From Planctomycetaceae bacterium (GTDB lineage Bacteria; Planctomycetota; Planctomycetia; Pirellulales; Thermoguttaceae), in contig JAIROD010000694.1 of assembly GCA_031257725.1 (NCBI GenBank), forward strand, positions 1 through 16,369: a stretch of 16,369 bases of DNA, in the 5' to 3' direction. The position numbers and the translations under genes are program-made. Of this stretch, positions 1-9,345 are shown piece by piece. Each line of letters begins with the position of its first letter. Position 1 is the first letter of the stretch. The notes beneath the pieces are model-generated. The model had not been told where the DNA came from. It made no database searches and worked only from the letters and a program-made list of their open reading frames with translations.

Positions 1-948
1 AACATGTCGGAATCGGAAAAATTATTGAAACAATACACGTCCGACTTAAAAACAGCAAACGCCGCTTTCTCGTTGGCACAGGAGGAAACGGAAAAAGAAT
101 ATTGGAAAAAAGTAATTGAATCATTAAAAGAAGAATACAAAGACAAATCTACTAAGAAGGAACGGGAAGCTGCCGAAAAAGCGCAACAAGAAGAACAAAA
201 AAAATATAACACCACATTGGAGGAAGCAACAAAATATATTCGTTCTCAATTACCGGAACGGGAACGTAAAGATATTGAATTAAACGAACAGTTAGAACGA
301 TATAAGAAAGCACTTGCCGATACCGCCGATAAACAGAGTGAACAAGCAAAGAAATTACAAAACGCTATTGACGCTGTCGAAGCGAATATTGTTGCAAATA
401 ATCAATCGGAATGGATTCAAACGAAAATAAATAAAGAACGTGAAAAATTTATTCAAGACGAAAAGGAACGGCAAGAGCGGTTGAAGGCGTTGCAAACAGC
501 GGACGCCGGCGGTGATAAAATCTACGGCGAGATGTTAAAAGAGACGCAAAAAAGTATGTTGGGAGAGTGGAATCAATATTTTGAAACTAAAAAAACGGGA
601 ATTGAAGAATTTGAAGACGGCGCAAAGAAGTTAGTGGAAGCGGCAGTAAAAGCAGGAAAAACACCGGAACAAATTTCCGATGCTTTTGACAGATACGCAG
701 ACAATTTTTTGAAACAACAAGAAAAGGAAAAAGAACAAAAGCAACAATCGGAACAAACCGCATCGGCGGCAACACGTTACAGTGCCGAAGCAATGAAAAT
801 TGTTGCACAAACTTCCAAACCGGAAATAACGGCGATTGACAAAGGAAGTCAAAAGATAGTCAATTCAGTAAATAAATTACAAACTTCAATTGCCGGAGTT
901 AAAACGGCGATTATAAATAATAAAACAGTAATAGAATCTACCATTTAA
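1..948 (+). CDS. Probable phage tail tape-measure protein, C-terminal part (partial)
   Basis: This is a highly charged, Lys/Glu/Gln-rich protein that reads as long coiled coil over most of its length. The C-terminal stretch (about 260-314) is less charged and contains Ile/Val/Asn-rich helices. No membrane segment or enzyme motif is visible. The frame is open at the left edge; an ATG occurs at position 4, but no Shine-Dalgarno can be assessed and the gene may begin upstream. Tape-measure proteins of siphophage-like tails are long and coiled-coil rich, and sit directly before the distal tail genes, which matches the five small-gap downstream genes. The call rests on composition and position, not on a recognised domain. 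A different coiled-coil virion or chaperone protein is possible. It is followed after 6 nt by the next gene, so the two are probably co-transcribed. Confidence 0.5.
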   Translation, partial: NMSESEKLLKQYTSDLKTANAAFSLAQEETEKEYWKKVIESLKEEYKDKSTKKEREAAEKAQQEEQKKYNTTLEEATKYIRSQLPERERKDIELNEQLERYKKALADTADKQSEQAKKLQNAIDAVEANIVANNQSEWIQTKINKEREKFIQDEKERQERLKALQTADAGGDKIYGEMLKETQKSMLGEWNQYFETKKTGIEEFEDGAKKLVEAAVKAGKTPEQISDAFDRYADNFLKQQEKEKEQKQQSEQTASAATRYSAEAMKIVAQTSKPEITAIDKGSQKIVNSVNKLQTSIAGVKTAIINNKTVIESTI

Positions 949-954
949 TAAACC

Positions 955-2034
955 ATGACTTCTTACAACGTAACACCGCCAAATTTTTTAGATAAAATCA
1001 CTTTATTATCGACCGATAAAGCGGTTGTTACACGCGGATTTGACAGCGGGGATGTACCGGAATTTCGTGTAACGGACGGATATTATATTTCGTTGTTTCT
1101 CAATTATCATTATCTTGTTGACCGCAATGAATCGGAATACACGATTGTTAATAAACCGTTTCTTCCAAAGCCGGGCAGTTATTACCGCTACATTGTCGAA
1201 GAGGGTAAACAATGGGATATTATCGACGCAGAAACGGCACAATCGTTATTAAATTCAAACGGTGTTAATTATTCTTATACAGCGGGCAATGTTATTTTTC
1301 CGGGTATTATTGCACGGGAAATAAAATTAAAATCAATTACTCCGGTAAATAATCAATACGATTATGTTGTTTCGGTTATTCAATATATTTTTGAAACGCC
1401 GGATAAATCAGACGGCGAAGGCGGCGAACCTGATTCACCAAGTCAAGGTGATCCGTTTACTATTTCACGGAGTACGCGGTTTATACAAATTGCCCCGCGA
1501 TTTGATTTAAGTAACCCGCCCCGAAAACTTTGCAATTCCGCAGGGCAGCCCTTTGAACCGGCGATAATATTTGAACTTCCGATTAGTGTTTATACAATAA
1601 ACCGGAAAGAGTACGTTAATCCGCAACAAAAAATCGACAATTTTATTCATACCATCAATGATACTGCGTTTTGGGGTAAAGACCCAATGACGGTTTTAGT
1701 TGAGGACATAAATGCAACGGAAAACCGGCAATTTGGAACAAATACCAAAAGAAGTTGGAACGTAACATATACATTGGCGTATAACCGTTTGACTTGGCAA
1801 AGCTATATCCTTGACAACGGAATGTTACAAATAGACGATGAGGACAGCGAGAAGCTGACAGAGATTTTAGACGACCAAAACAATCCGGTAACAACACCTT
1901 ACCCGTTGAACGGAGCGGGGAAAAAATTAGATAAAGACGCTGTACCGGTTTACGAATGGACAAACGGCAGTCCGTTTGTATTTTATTACAAAAAGGATTT
2001 AATCTTATTGCGATTGCCTAATCCTTATTTATAA
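955..2034 (+). CDS. Phage tail/baseplate-like structural protein
   Basis: This 359-residue protein has no signal peptide or membrane helix. Many short beta-prone stretches suggest a beta-rich virion protein. At 193-202 it has a C-N-S-A-G-Q-P-F-E-P segment, followed by alternating hydrophobic strands. Further on are a W-x-V-T-Y segment and an 'LNGAGKKL' element near 322-329. From memory, this layout (N-x-A-G-x-P-F-x-P, then I-x-R-x-E, a TIN/TVN segment, a W-x-V-(T/S)-Y segment, and L-(N/D)-G-x-G) recurs in uncharacterised proteins of PVC-group prophage tail clusters. A Gly/Ser/Pro/acid linker lies near 151-165 and may separate two domains. The ATG at 955 lies 6 nt after the previous stop without a clear Shine-Dalgarno, so translational coupling is likely. 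The exact role (baseplate, distal tail or fibre hub) is not determined. Confidence 0.6.
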   Translation: MTSYNVTPPNFLDKITLLSTDKAVVTRGFDSGDVPEFRVTDGYYISLFLNYHYLVDRNESEYTIVNKPFLPKPGSYYRYIVEEGKQWDIIDAETAQSLLNSNGVNYSYTAGNVIFPGIIAREIKLKSITPVNNQYDYVVSVIQYIFETPDKSDGEGGEPDSPSQGDPFTISRSTRFIQIAPRFDLSNPPRKLCNSAGQPFEPAIIFELPISVYTINRKEYVNPQQKIDNFIHTINDTAFWGKDPMTVLVEDINATENRQFGTNTKRSWNVTYTLAYNRLTWQSYILDNGMLQIDDEDSEKLTEILDDQNNPVTTPYPLNGAGKKLDKDAVPVYEWTNGSPFVFYYKKDLILLRLPNPYL

Positions 2035-2046
2035 CCGAAAATTGAC

Positions 2047-2988
2047 ATGGGAAAACTAATCGGCAAAAAGACGGAGAACTATTTACGCAACGCAATGGCG
2101 GAAGCCCGAAACGTAGGCGGCGGTTCTCCGTCTTTTCGTAATAATATCGGTTATTCTTTTACTTTTGTTATTACAACGGATTGGCAACAACACGAAAATA
2201 ACGGTGCATATTATTGCAAAGCAAAACATTTTTATTTTAATCCTGAATTCAAAAGATATGAATATAACGAAACATTAGAATATACATTATATTCTCCGGC
2301 AGATCGAAACACCAAACCGACAACCGGTTTGGGTGAAATTGTTCGGGCGATTTACAACGGAAATTGGGAGATTATTTCAGGAACAATAATCAATAATTAT
2401 CCGTCAGAGTTTGCGGTGGTGATGTCGGCGATTCAATGCCCCGATGATCCGACCGCAACGCCGAACGATACCGATTTTCGCAACAAAATGGGTGAAATAA
2501 GAATTGCCGGAAAGGAATACCCGCCGAATATTTACGATAAATGTGCTTGTTTGGAACTTGCCGGTAAAGAGGACGAATATCCTGAACAAATATTAAAAGG
2601 AAGATATATTCAAGTAAGAAAGGCGGGAAGTTACAACAATCCTGATTATAACCAAGAAGCTGCCGACGAAGCCGCAGAAAACGGAGAACCTTATGACGTG
2701 CCGGAAAAATTAGATTGGTATCTCGCAATGAATACCGGTCAAACATATAACGCTAAACTTGATACCGATGTTGATGCTGGAGATGTTACAACAATTACGG
2801 TTAAAGATTCTGATAGTAACGAAATACAGTTTAGTGTTCACGCGGATATGGCAGAGGAAAACACTTATTGGAAGGGAAATTCATCGTCGTTTGATATTGA
2901 AAGACGGCAGGGTGCCGGTTTTATTCAGTTACAAATTGTCAATGGAGTTTGTTCTATGATTGAAGACGACGAAATTACAGACACATAA
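2047..2988 (+). CDS. Phage tail-associated protein, unknown function
   Basis: This 313-residue acidic protein has no signal peptide or transmembrane helix. The N-terminus is basic and Gly-containing (1-30). A region rich in aromatics and Asn follows (35-120). A Cys-x-Cys pair lies in the 'KCAC' segment near 172-174. The C-terminal 90 residues are beta-prone with many Asp, Thr and Val. No catalytic motif is recognised. It starts 12 nt after the previous gene and ends 11 nt before the next, within the tail operon, so a minor tail or baseplate role is likely. No strong Shine-Dalgarno precedes ATG 2047. The start is chosen because it is the first ATG after the upstream stop and keeps the operon packing. 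Confidence 0.55.
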   Translation: MGKLIGKKTENYLRNAMAEARNVGGGSPSFRNNIGYSFTFVITTDWQQHENNGAYYCKAKHFYFNPEFKRYEYNETLEYTLYSPADRNTKPTTGLGEIVRAIYNGNWEIISGTIINNYPSEFAVVMSAIQCPDDPTATPNDTDFRNKMGEIRIAGKEYPPNIYDKCACLELAGKEDEYPEQILKGRYIQVRKAGSYNNPDYNQEAADEAAENGEPYDVPEKLDWYLAMNTGQTYNAKLDTDVDAGDVTTITVKDSDSNEIQFSVHADMAEENTYWKGNSSSFDIERRQGAGFIQLQIVNGVCSMIEDDEITDT

Positions 2989-2999
2989 AAGGAACACCA

Positions 3000-4715
<1,716 letters not shown>

Positions 4716-4721
4716 GTTACC

Positions 4722-5837
4722 ATGAAAATATCAATACCGAAAATTCAAGAGCCGATTTTTAGCGGCGATGTATTTTGTATCGTTAATAATGAACGTGTTT
4801 TGTTTGATGGAACATGGCATGATGAAAGAATGTTTTTTGATATTCCCAAAGGCATAACCTACACTCTTAAAGCACAACGGGAATTTAAAAAAAAACAGAT
4901 TCACGTTACACCAAATAACACAGAATGGGGGAAACCGATTCATACCACAAAGGGAATTGCAATTGAAACGGTTCAAGGCTGTAATATGAAATGTAATCAT
5001 TGTTCACATTTTTGTAATTACAACAGAAAAGGTTTTACGCCGATTGAAACAATAATTTACACCTTGATTGAATGGTCAAAAAAACTTAACCCGGCTTCCC
5101 TGTGTATTACGGGCGGTGAATGTTTTTTACATCCTGAATTAGGAAAAATTATTAAATATGCACGGCAGTTATATCCAGATACATTATTGCGGGTATTTAC
5201 AAACGGAACATTGTTAGAAAAAAAACTGCCGGAGATTCAGAACATATTAAAAGCAACAAAATCGACGCTTGTTGTTTCAATAAAAAACTATTCCAAAATA
5301 GGCAAAAGAGACTGGACGGAACAAGTTAAAAAAGGAATTGCAACCGCTAATGTGTATGGGATACCGGTCGAACTCAAAAACTTTAATTGGTTGGCAATTC
5401 ATGCCGGATCAGATTCAAGCGGAAAACCGCTTGCTTTTCACGGAGATTCGGAAATCGGTTTTAATAATTGTACAACAAAGAACTGCGCCAGATTTATTTA
5501 TCAAGACAAAATTTGGAAATGTCCGCCCGCATATATTGCCTATAAAATGAAAAACGAAAATATGTTAGAACCTTCGGAATGGCAAGACATGTTATCATCA
5601 GAACCGGCAACTACTAATTGGTGCAGGAACGAATTACTGGAATTTTTGCAACAAAAGCCCTGTGTGTGTTGTAAAAACTGTCCGCAGAAAAAAATTTTTT
5701 TTTCCGGCTGTAATCCTAATTTCCCGAAAAACGGTACACAAAATTATATTGCCGAACATCGTTACCGAAAACAACTTCAAATTCAAACCGCAACTTCCAC
5801 CCCCCAACAACATAGGTGTTGCGGTCAAAACAATTGA
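4722..5837 (+). CDS. Radical SAM protein with Cys-rich (SPASM/twitch-like) C-terminus
   Basis: The radical SAM signature CxxxCxxC is present at C87, C91 and C94 and would bind the [4Fe-4S] cluster that cleaves S-adenosylmethionine. The SAM-contacting GGE motif follows at 131-133. A partial TIM-barrel core (about 80-245) is consistent with strand patterns such as SLCITGGE and LLRVFTNGT. After the core lies a Cys-rich segment: C250, C255, C267, C301, C314, C316, C317, C320 and C330. This resembles the auxiliary cluster domains (SPASM or twitch) of peptide- or protein-modifying radical SAM enzymes. The first 80 residues are an extra N-terminal domain of unknown role. The gene starts 6 nt after the dipeptide-repeat gene and sits inside a phage tail operon, so a virion protein may be the substrate; that link is inference. 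No Shine-Dalgarno is seen. Family-level confidence is high, substrate unknown. Confidence 0.9.
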   Translation: MKISIPKIQEPIFSGDVFCIVNNERVLFDGTWHDERMFFDIPKGITYTLKAQREFKKKQIHVTPNNTEWGKPIHTTKGIAIETVQGCNMKCNHCSHFCNYNRKGFTPIETIIYTLIEWSKKLNPASLCITGGECFLHPELGKIIKYARQLYPDTLLRVFTNGTLLEKKLPEIQNILKATKSTLVVSIKNYSKIGKRDWTEQVKKGIATANVYGIPVELKNFNWLAIHAGSDSSGKPLAFHGDSEIGFNNCTTKNCARFIYQDKIWKCPPAYIAYKMKNENMLEPSEWQDMLSSEPATTNWCRNELLEFLQQKPCVCCKNCPQKKIFFSGCNPNFPKNGTQNYIAEHRYRKQLQIQTATSTPQQHRCCGQNN

Positions 5838-5864
5838 AGGACTTCGTAACCAAAACAATACACT

Positions 5865-6653
5865 ATGACTGAAATTAGATTAACAATGTACGATATTCCC
5901 GTTACAGTCGAACAGGAATTTGTTGAACAAGACCCGTTTGATTGTACCAATCAAGATATTGTTATAAATTTTTATCCGACGATCACAATTAAAACCGTTG
6001 AGACAACTCCCAGCGGAGCAGGATATTATGTTTATTTAGAAATATCGGGCAGTATAAATGCAAGTATTGGAGAGGCAGAACCATGCAAAACCGGCAGTTG
6101 TACGATACAAAAAAAAGTAACATTTAAAAATGCTGACGGCGATGTTGTCGAAACAAGAACCATCGGCGCAATGGTTTGGTTTACAGAATCGTCGATACAA
6201 ACCCGCGTAACTATATTTTGTTCAAGTAATACGGCAATTGTTCCAAGAAGTTGTACTCAGTGTTCTACTGCCGGTTTACTGTATTCGAATACAGATATTG
6301 CTGAAAATAGATTATCTTATATCAATAATAACGGAATTATTTATACAATTAATCCTGTAATGGAGAAGGCGACAAATGATAATTATGGAAATTCGGAAAC
6401 TGAAATGTATCGTGAATGGTACTATTTGAATTTTAGTGCAGAATGTCCCGATGGAAGAATCATTTATGGTCAAACAACTTTTGTATTAGGCGGTTACAAA
6501 TATTCCTATGACCCTAATAGAAAAATTTACGGCATTAAATGTTGGGCATTGTCAAGTTGTGTGGACAGCAGTTGTAGTGGAAATTCTGAAAACATGGATA
6601 ATTTAGTTTTTTATAAAGAAGATTTAAATTTTCCCGCACATTGGCGAAAGTAA
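5865..6653 (+). CDS. Cys-rich phage tail-cluster protein, unknown function
   Basis: This 262-residue protein is the last gene of the rightward tail operon, starting 27 nt after the radical SAM stop. It has ten cysteines, several in pairs (C-KTGS-C, SC-TQ-C, C-WALSS-C-VDSS-C), and otherwise a beta-prone, Asn/Thr/Tyr-rich composition typical of virion or adhesin domains. There is no signal peptide, membrane helix or known catalytic motif. The Cys spacing could give disulfides or a metal site. It could also be a second target of the radical SAM enzyme. No Shine-Dalgarno precedes ATG 5865. The product cannot be named. Confidence 0.5.
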   Translation: MTEIRLTMYDIPVTVEQEFVEQDPFDCTNQDIVINFYPTITIKTVETTPSGAGYYVYLEISGSINASIGEAEPCKTGSCTIQKKVTFKNADGDVVETRTIGAMVWFTESSIQTRVTIFCSSNTAIVPRSCTQCSTAGLLYSNTDIAENRLSYINNNGIIYTINPVMEKATNDNYGNSETEMYREWYYLNFSAECPDGRIIYGQTTFVLGGYKYSYDPNRKIYGIKCWALSSCVDSSCSGNSENMDNLVFYKEDLNFPAHWRK

Positions 6654-6713
6654 TTTTTTTTTTGTAAGGATTTACGCGGAGGTAAAAAAATATTCCTTCC
6701 CTCAAAGGGGGTA

Positions 6714-6741
6714 TTGACGGAACAACGGAAAATGTTAAAAT
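6714..6741 (+). promoter_or_regulatory. Candidate sigma70-type promoter
   Basis: TTGACG at 6714-6719 and TAAAAT at 6736-6741 each match the consensus at five of six bases, with a 16-nt spacer. Transcription would start near 6748 and run into the repeat pair and the terminator at 6888-6925, giving an RNA of about 175 nt with no good ORF. Confidence 0.45.
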
Positions 6742-6776
6742 CCTTAAACTAAGAGAACCGTAAATTTTTTAAGGTC

Positions 6777-6797
6777 GTGTATTGGCTATGGTTTGTA
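6777..6797 (+). repeat. Direct repeat copy 1 (21 bp)
   Basis: This begins GTGTATTGGCTATGG and is identical over 21 bp to 6841-6861. The preceding bases are also related (TTAAGGTC versus TTAAATCGG). Confidence 0.9.
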
Positions 6798-6840
6798 GGA
6801 AGAACAATTTTTCGACCGCCCTTTCAATTCCTTAAATCGG

Positions 6841-6861
6841 GTGTATTGGCTATGGTTTGTA
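6841..6861 (+). repeat. Direct repeat copy 2 (21 bp)
   Basis: Second perfect copy of the 6777-6797 motif, 64 nt downstream and 26 nt before the terminator stem. Confidence 0.9.
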
Positions 6862-6887
6862 AAAAATGCTGTTCGGATATACGAAAA

Positions 6888-6925
6888 AAAACGCTTCTAA
6901 TCTAATAGATTGGGGCGTTTTTTTT
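6888..6925 (+). terminator. Intrinsic terminator
   Basis: AAACGC and AATCT on the left pair with AGATT and GCGTTT on the right, around a small internal loop (TTCT opposite GGG). A run of eight or more T follows. It is A-rich on the left, so it could act on both strands. It would end the candidate small RNA, or read-through from the tail operon. Confidence 0.75.
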
Positions 6926-6938
6926 ACGTCTTAACCTG

Positions 6939-6966
6939 AAAATACCCCACTAAGGGGGGGTATTTT
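6939..6966. terminator. Hairpin, possible bidirectional terminator
   Basis: AAAATACCCC (6939-6948) pairs with GGGGTATTTT (6957-6966). The stem itself supplies the T run, on either strand. Confidence 0.45.
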
Positions 6967-7281
6967 TCGCCGGTGAACAACAAAATTTCCCCCTTCAGAG
7001 GGGTAAGACTTTGAACATCTCACAAAAATCTTAAAACAGGGCTTAAATTCGTCCCTGTGCTTGTCCGGCTCAATAGTCGAAAAACACACAAACGCCCCTT
7101 AGAATCAATCCTAGCGAATTTGTACAAAAAACAGAACCGGTAAAATTCCGATTTTAACGATTCGACCGGAAAAAAATAGAAAAAATTTTAAAAAAACTGT
7201 TCAGGGGGGCTTTTCAATGCCGATTCAAAAGGTATAATTACAGCACAATTGAAGTAGGGAAATTTTGTTTTTTCCCTTCCA
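6967..7281. other. Intergenic stretch without a recognisable gene
   Basis: No ORF with a credible start was found here. Small hairpins are visible: CCCC-TTCAGA-GGGG near 6990-7003, and ACAGGG (7036-7041) with CCCTGT (7053-7058). A TATAAT at 7233-7238 could be a -10 box for the downstream gene, but no convincing -35 lies at the right distance. Confidence 0.5.
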
Positions 7282-7310
7282 AAAGTTAGGAAGTAGTGAT
7301 TCCTAACTTT
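7282..7310. repeat. Perfect 11-bp inverted repeat
   Basis: AAAGTTAGGAA (7282-7292) and TTCCTAACTTT (7300-7310) flank a 7-nt spacer. No T run follows on the plus strand. It lies between the possible -10 at 7233-7238 and the ART-like gene, so it may be an operator or a leader hairpin. Confidence 0.6.
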
Positions 7311-7347
7311 CGTAACAACAATAACATCTTTTTTATTCTAAAAACCA

Positions 7348-7419
7348 GTTTGACCGGTTATCTGATTAGTTATTGTATCAGATATTTGCGAAATCACTAA
7401 CGACGGTCAGACTTTTTTT
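7348..7419 (+). promoter_or_regulatory. Structured leader ending in a T run, possible attenuator
   Basis: An outer stem GTTTGACCG (7348-7356) / CGGTCAGAC (7404-7412) encloses a perfect inner stem TATCTGAT (7359-7366) / ATCAGATA (7377-7384). Seven T follow directly (7413-7419). The GGGGAG ribosome binding site of the next gene begins one base later. A terminator-like fold placed right before a start suggests control of the downstream gene in cis. No known riboswitch class was recognised. Confidence 0.45.
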
Positions 7420-7430
7420 GGGGAGAAAAC

Positions 7431-8135
7431 ATGAAAGTATTTCATGGTACAACAAAAGATTTTCAAAATTTCCGTTACACTGATGTTTTGGAAACAAATG
7501 GCAATCGTCGGGCATGGTGTCCCGACTGTCTGTATTTTACAGACAATTTTAATGTTGCGTTGTCTTACGCAACTGTCGGCAACAATGATGTTGCCGATTC
7601 GGAAAAATTTTCTTTACCGGCAAAGTACGATCCTAAAAAAATCGTAACTTTTCTCCGGTATTATATCGAGGGTGGGAAATGGATAAAAACTCAGAACCTC
7701 AACGAAAAACTTCCACGCAATGCCAAAGGTGTTGCGTTTGAATGTTATTACCATCACGAAGATGGTGAATTTCAATTTATTGAAAATTCCGTATCAGAAA
7801 CACCGGAGAAAGCCAAAGAATTGGCTCTTAATGAATTGGAAAACCATTTTTGGAGTGGTTTTCATCACAGCAAGTTTTCGCAAGACAGCCGTGTGCTGAC
7901 CTGTGAAATAAATTGTGACGAAAATCGTGTTTTGGAACATGAAGTTTCGACAAACTCTTCATTTTTGGTAATAAAAGATATTATTACCAAATACCGAAAC
8001 GATTATGATGTGATAATTATTTCGGGGCTTCGCGACACTGGAGGCGGTTATGTTGCGAGAGCCAAAACAATTGTCGTTCTCAATAAATACTGTGTAACAA
8101 TTACCGGAACAACGTTTGTTTCGGAATTGTTATAA
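7431..8135 (+). CDS. Possible ADP-ribosyltransferase-fold (ART-like) phage cargo protein
   Basis: This 234-residue soluble protein opens with V-F-H-G-T at 3-7, then F-x-x-F. Later it has Y-F-T at 35-37 and an A-x-x-Y pattern at 44-47. This order (HGT, then YFT...A..Y) is the N-terminal half of the H-Y-E type ADP-ribosyltransferase fold, seen in polyvalent-protein and DUF3990-type phage domains. The C-terminal end 'YDVIIISGL...VARAKTIVVLN' matches the closing beta strands of that fold in outline. However, the Glu usually found before the last strand is not evident, so the activity may be lost or the call wrong. A C30-xx-C33 pair is also present. GGGGAG at 7420-7425, 5 nt before the ATG, fixes the start. 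The gene stands in a cargo region between tail genes and integrase, with its own structured leader. Confidence 0.55.
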   Translation: MKVFHGTTKDFQNFRYTDVLETNGNRRAWCPDCLYFTDNFNVALSYATVGNNDVADSEKFSLPAKYDPKKIVTFLRYYIEGGKWIKTQNLNEKLPRNAKGVAFECYYHHEDGEFQFIENSVSETPEKAKELALNELENHFWSGFHHSKFSQDSRVLTCEINCDENRVLEHEVSTNSSFLVIKDIITKYRNDYDVIIISGLRDTGGGYVARAKTIVVLNKYCVTITGTTFVSELL

Positions 8136-8161
8136 AAGTAAAAACAAGAAAACTTTTAACC

Positions 8162-8175
8162 GCCCCGCATGGGGC
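8162..8175 (+). promoter_or_regulatory. GC hairpin directly before the ribosome binding site of the next gene
   Basis: GCCCC (8162-8166), loop GCAT, GGGGC (8171-8175). The GGAG ribosome binding site at 8177-8180 follows one base later. No T run follows, so it is not a terminator. It may modulate translation of the broken gene downstream. Confidence 0.4.
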
Positions 8176-8188
8176 ATGGAGAAAAAAA

Positions 8189-8632
8189 ATGAACCGTAAA
8201 AATATTATTTTAAGAAAACTATTTGAGGAATTTCCTAAAATAAAAAATGCCCAGCCAGACAATTACGAGGACAAATGGGTTCTCGTAACAGGGCATCAGT
8301 ATCATCACGGACAGCAAGAATATTCAAACAGGTTAATGGATGAATATAACGATTTGAAATAAAAATATGATAATTGGTCAGATCGTCTTGCAAGCAATTT
8401 CGGCATTGATCATGCCGAAATTGAAACAATGATTGAGAAAGAATTTCCCAATCTTAACAAAAACAAAATCAGAACGTTACGTGAAGATATTTTTCAATAT
8501 CTTCAAGATAACGATTATGATTTTTCGAGAAATTCAGAGGAGTTTTTAGGCGAGCTCAACGCCAACGGAGATTGGCGTTGTTTTGAATTATTTGACGAAA
8601 ATCCTCTGGAAGATGAGGAGGATGATGATTAG
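8189..8632 (+). pseudogene. Small acidic protein gene interrupted by one in-frame TAA
   Basis: ATG 8189 follows a GGAG site at 8177-8180 and reads 57 codons to TAA at 8360-8362. The same frame then continues without another stop for 89 codons to 8632, for 147 residues if the stop is read through. The second half has an in-frame ATG at 8429 but no ribosome binding site there. Both halves share style (charged, Asp/Glu/Asn-rich, helical), and the end is very acidic (FDENPLEDEEDDD). One base change would restore the frame. Possible explanations are a recent nonsense mutation, read-through or a sequencing error. The family is not recognised. Small acidic phage proteins include anti-restriction and inhibitor proteins, but nothing specific supports that here. 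Confidence 0.6.
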
Positions 8633-8666
8633 TGTTCTAAAAACGTTTTGGATATACTAAAAAAAC

Positions 8667-8701
8667 AAGCCGCTCCGGTAACACGGGGCGGTTTTTTTTT
8701 G
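8667..8701 (+). terminator. Intrinsic terminator after the broken gene
   Basis: CCGCTCCG (8670-8677) pairs with CGGGGCGG (8684-8691), one T-G wobble, around a 6-nt loop. A run of nine or more T follows. It ends the 7431-8632 transcription unit. Confidence 0.85.
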
Positions 8702-8802
8702 TGATGGACAAATATTTTGTCAGAAAAGAATAAAAAGTTTCTTATGTAATTTATAATAGTGATTTTTTTTGTTAGCAAAACATTTTTTTCCTGAGGTATA
8801 TA

Positions 8803-9312
8803 ATGTCTATTTTAGAAAGAGCGAAAGTTGAATTACTTGACCGATTGACAAATAATCCGTTACAAGATGCTGATGATTTAACGGCATATATTCAATATGC
8901 TTGTCGGCTTGCGTCTTTGGGAGACCGGTCAAAAATTGACGAATTTCCGGCTTTGTTTGCAAAAGAGCCTTTTGCGGGCAAGGTTTCCGACATCCTTAAA
9001 AAACGTTGTAAACAAGGTTGGTTTGAAATAGAAAATTATTCGGGCGACGATCTTGCCCTTTCAATAATTGATACGCAGGATTTTTATCTTTTTGAACAAG
9101 AATTCGGAAAAAATTATTATGAATTGAAACCGTATTTTACAAAATGGTTTCAGGATGTGGACGATATAGAAATTGATGAGGAATGCGGCGAATTGCTTGA
9201 ATCGTTTCTTAAAGTATTTCCGATACCGGAGGAAAAATGTTTACCGGTGATCGCCGTACCAATTACGACACGTGAATGGCAACTGTTACATTTTTTCTAT
9301 AAAAATGTCTAA
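8803..9312 (+). CDS. Hypothetical protein
   Basis: This 169-residue soluble acidic protein has GAGGT at 8793-8797, 5 nt before the ATG, which fixes the start. The N-terminal 75 residues look helical (amphipathic, Leu/Ala-rich). The middle is rich in Asp and aromatics (DLALSIIDTQDFYLF). The C-terminus ends in hydrophobic strands. No known motif, signal peptide or membrane helix was seen. It is separated from the upstream unit by a terminator and converges on the integrase gene 34 nt away. A TATAAT at 8752-8757 might be its -10 box, but a matching -35 is not seen. The position next to the integrase is typical of phage cargo genes; the function is unknown. Confidence 0.6.
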   Translation: MSILERAKVELLDRLTNNPLQDADDLTAYIQYACRLASLGDRSKIDEFPALFAKEPFAGKVSDILKKRCKQGWFEIENYSGDDLALSIIDTQDFYLFEQEFGKNYYELKPYFTKWFQDVDDIEIDEECGELLESFLKVFPIPEEKCLPVIAVPITTREWQLLHFFYKNV

Positions 9313-9345
9313 GGACAGATTCACCCTGATTTTATGTACGTTTAT

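Larger units (their letters stand above)
6748..6925 (+). ncRNA. Candidate small RNA with two copies of a 21-nt motif
   Basis: The segment begins after a good promoter-like sequence and ends in a strong terminator. It contains two perfect 21-nt copies of one motif 64 nt apart (6777-6797 and 6841-6861). The first copy sits in a loop closed by GGTCG (6773-6777) and CGACC (6813-6817). The second can be closed by GTGTAT with ATATAC just before the terminator, using one wobble pair. No credible start codon with ribosome binding site lies inside. It follows the tail operon and precedes the cargo genes. The class is unknown: it could be a phage regulatory RNA or a protein-binding RNA. Confidence 0.4.

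Noticed and set aside
6676..6760. Small ORF after a GGAGG at about 6676-6680
   Set aside because: No ATG, GTG or TTG at a usable distance. Only ATT or ATA would fit, giving about 20 residues.
6748..8135. Type III toxin-antitoxin (ToxIN-like) locus
   Set aside because: The repeat RNA is 500 bp from the next gene, and that gene does not resemble the ToxN endoribonuclease.
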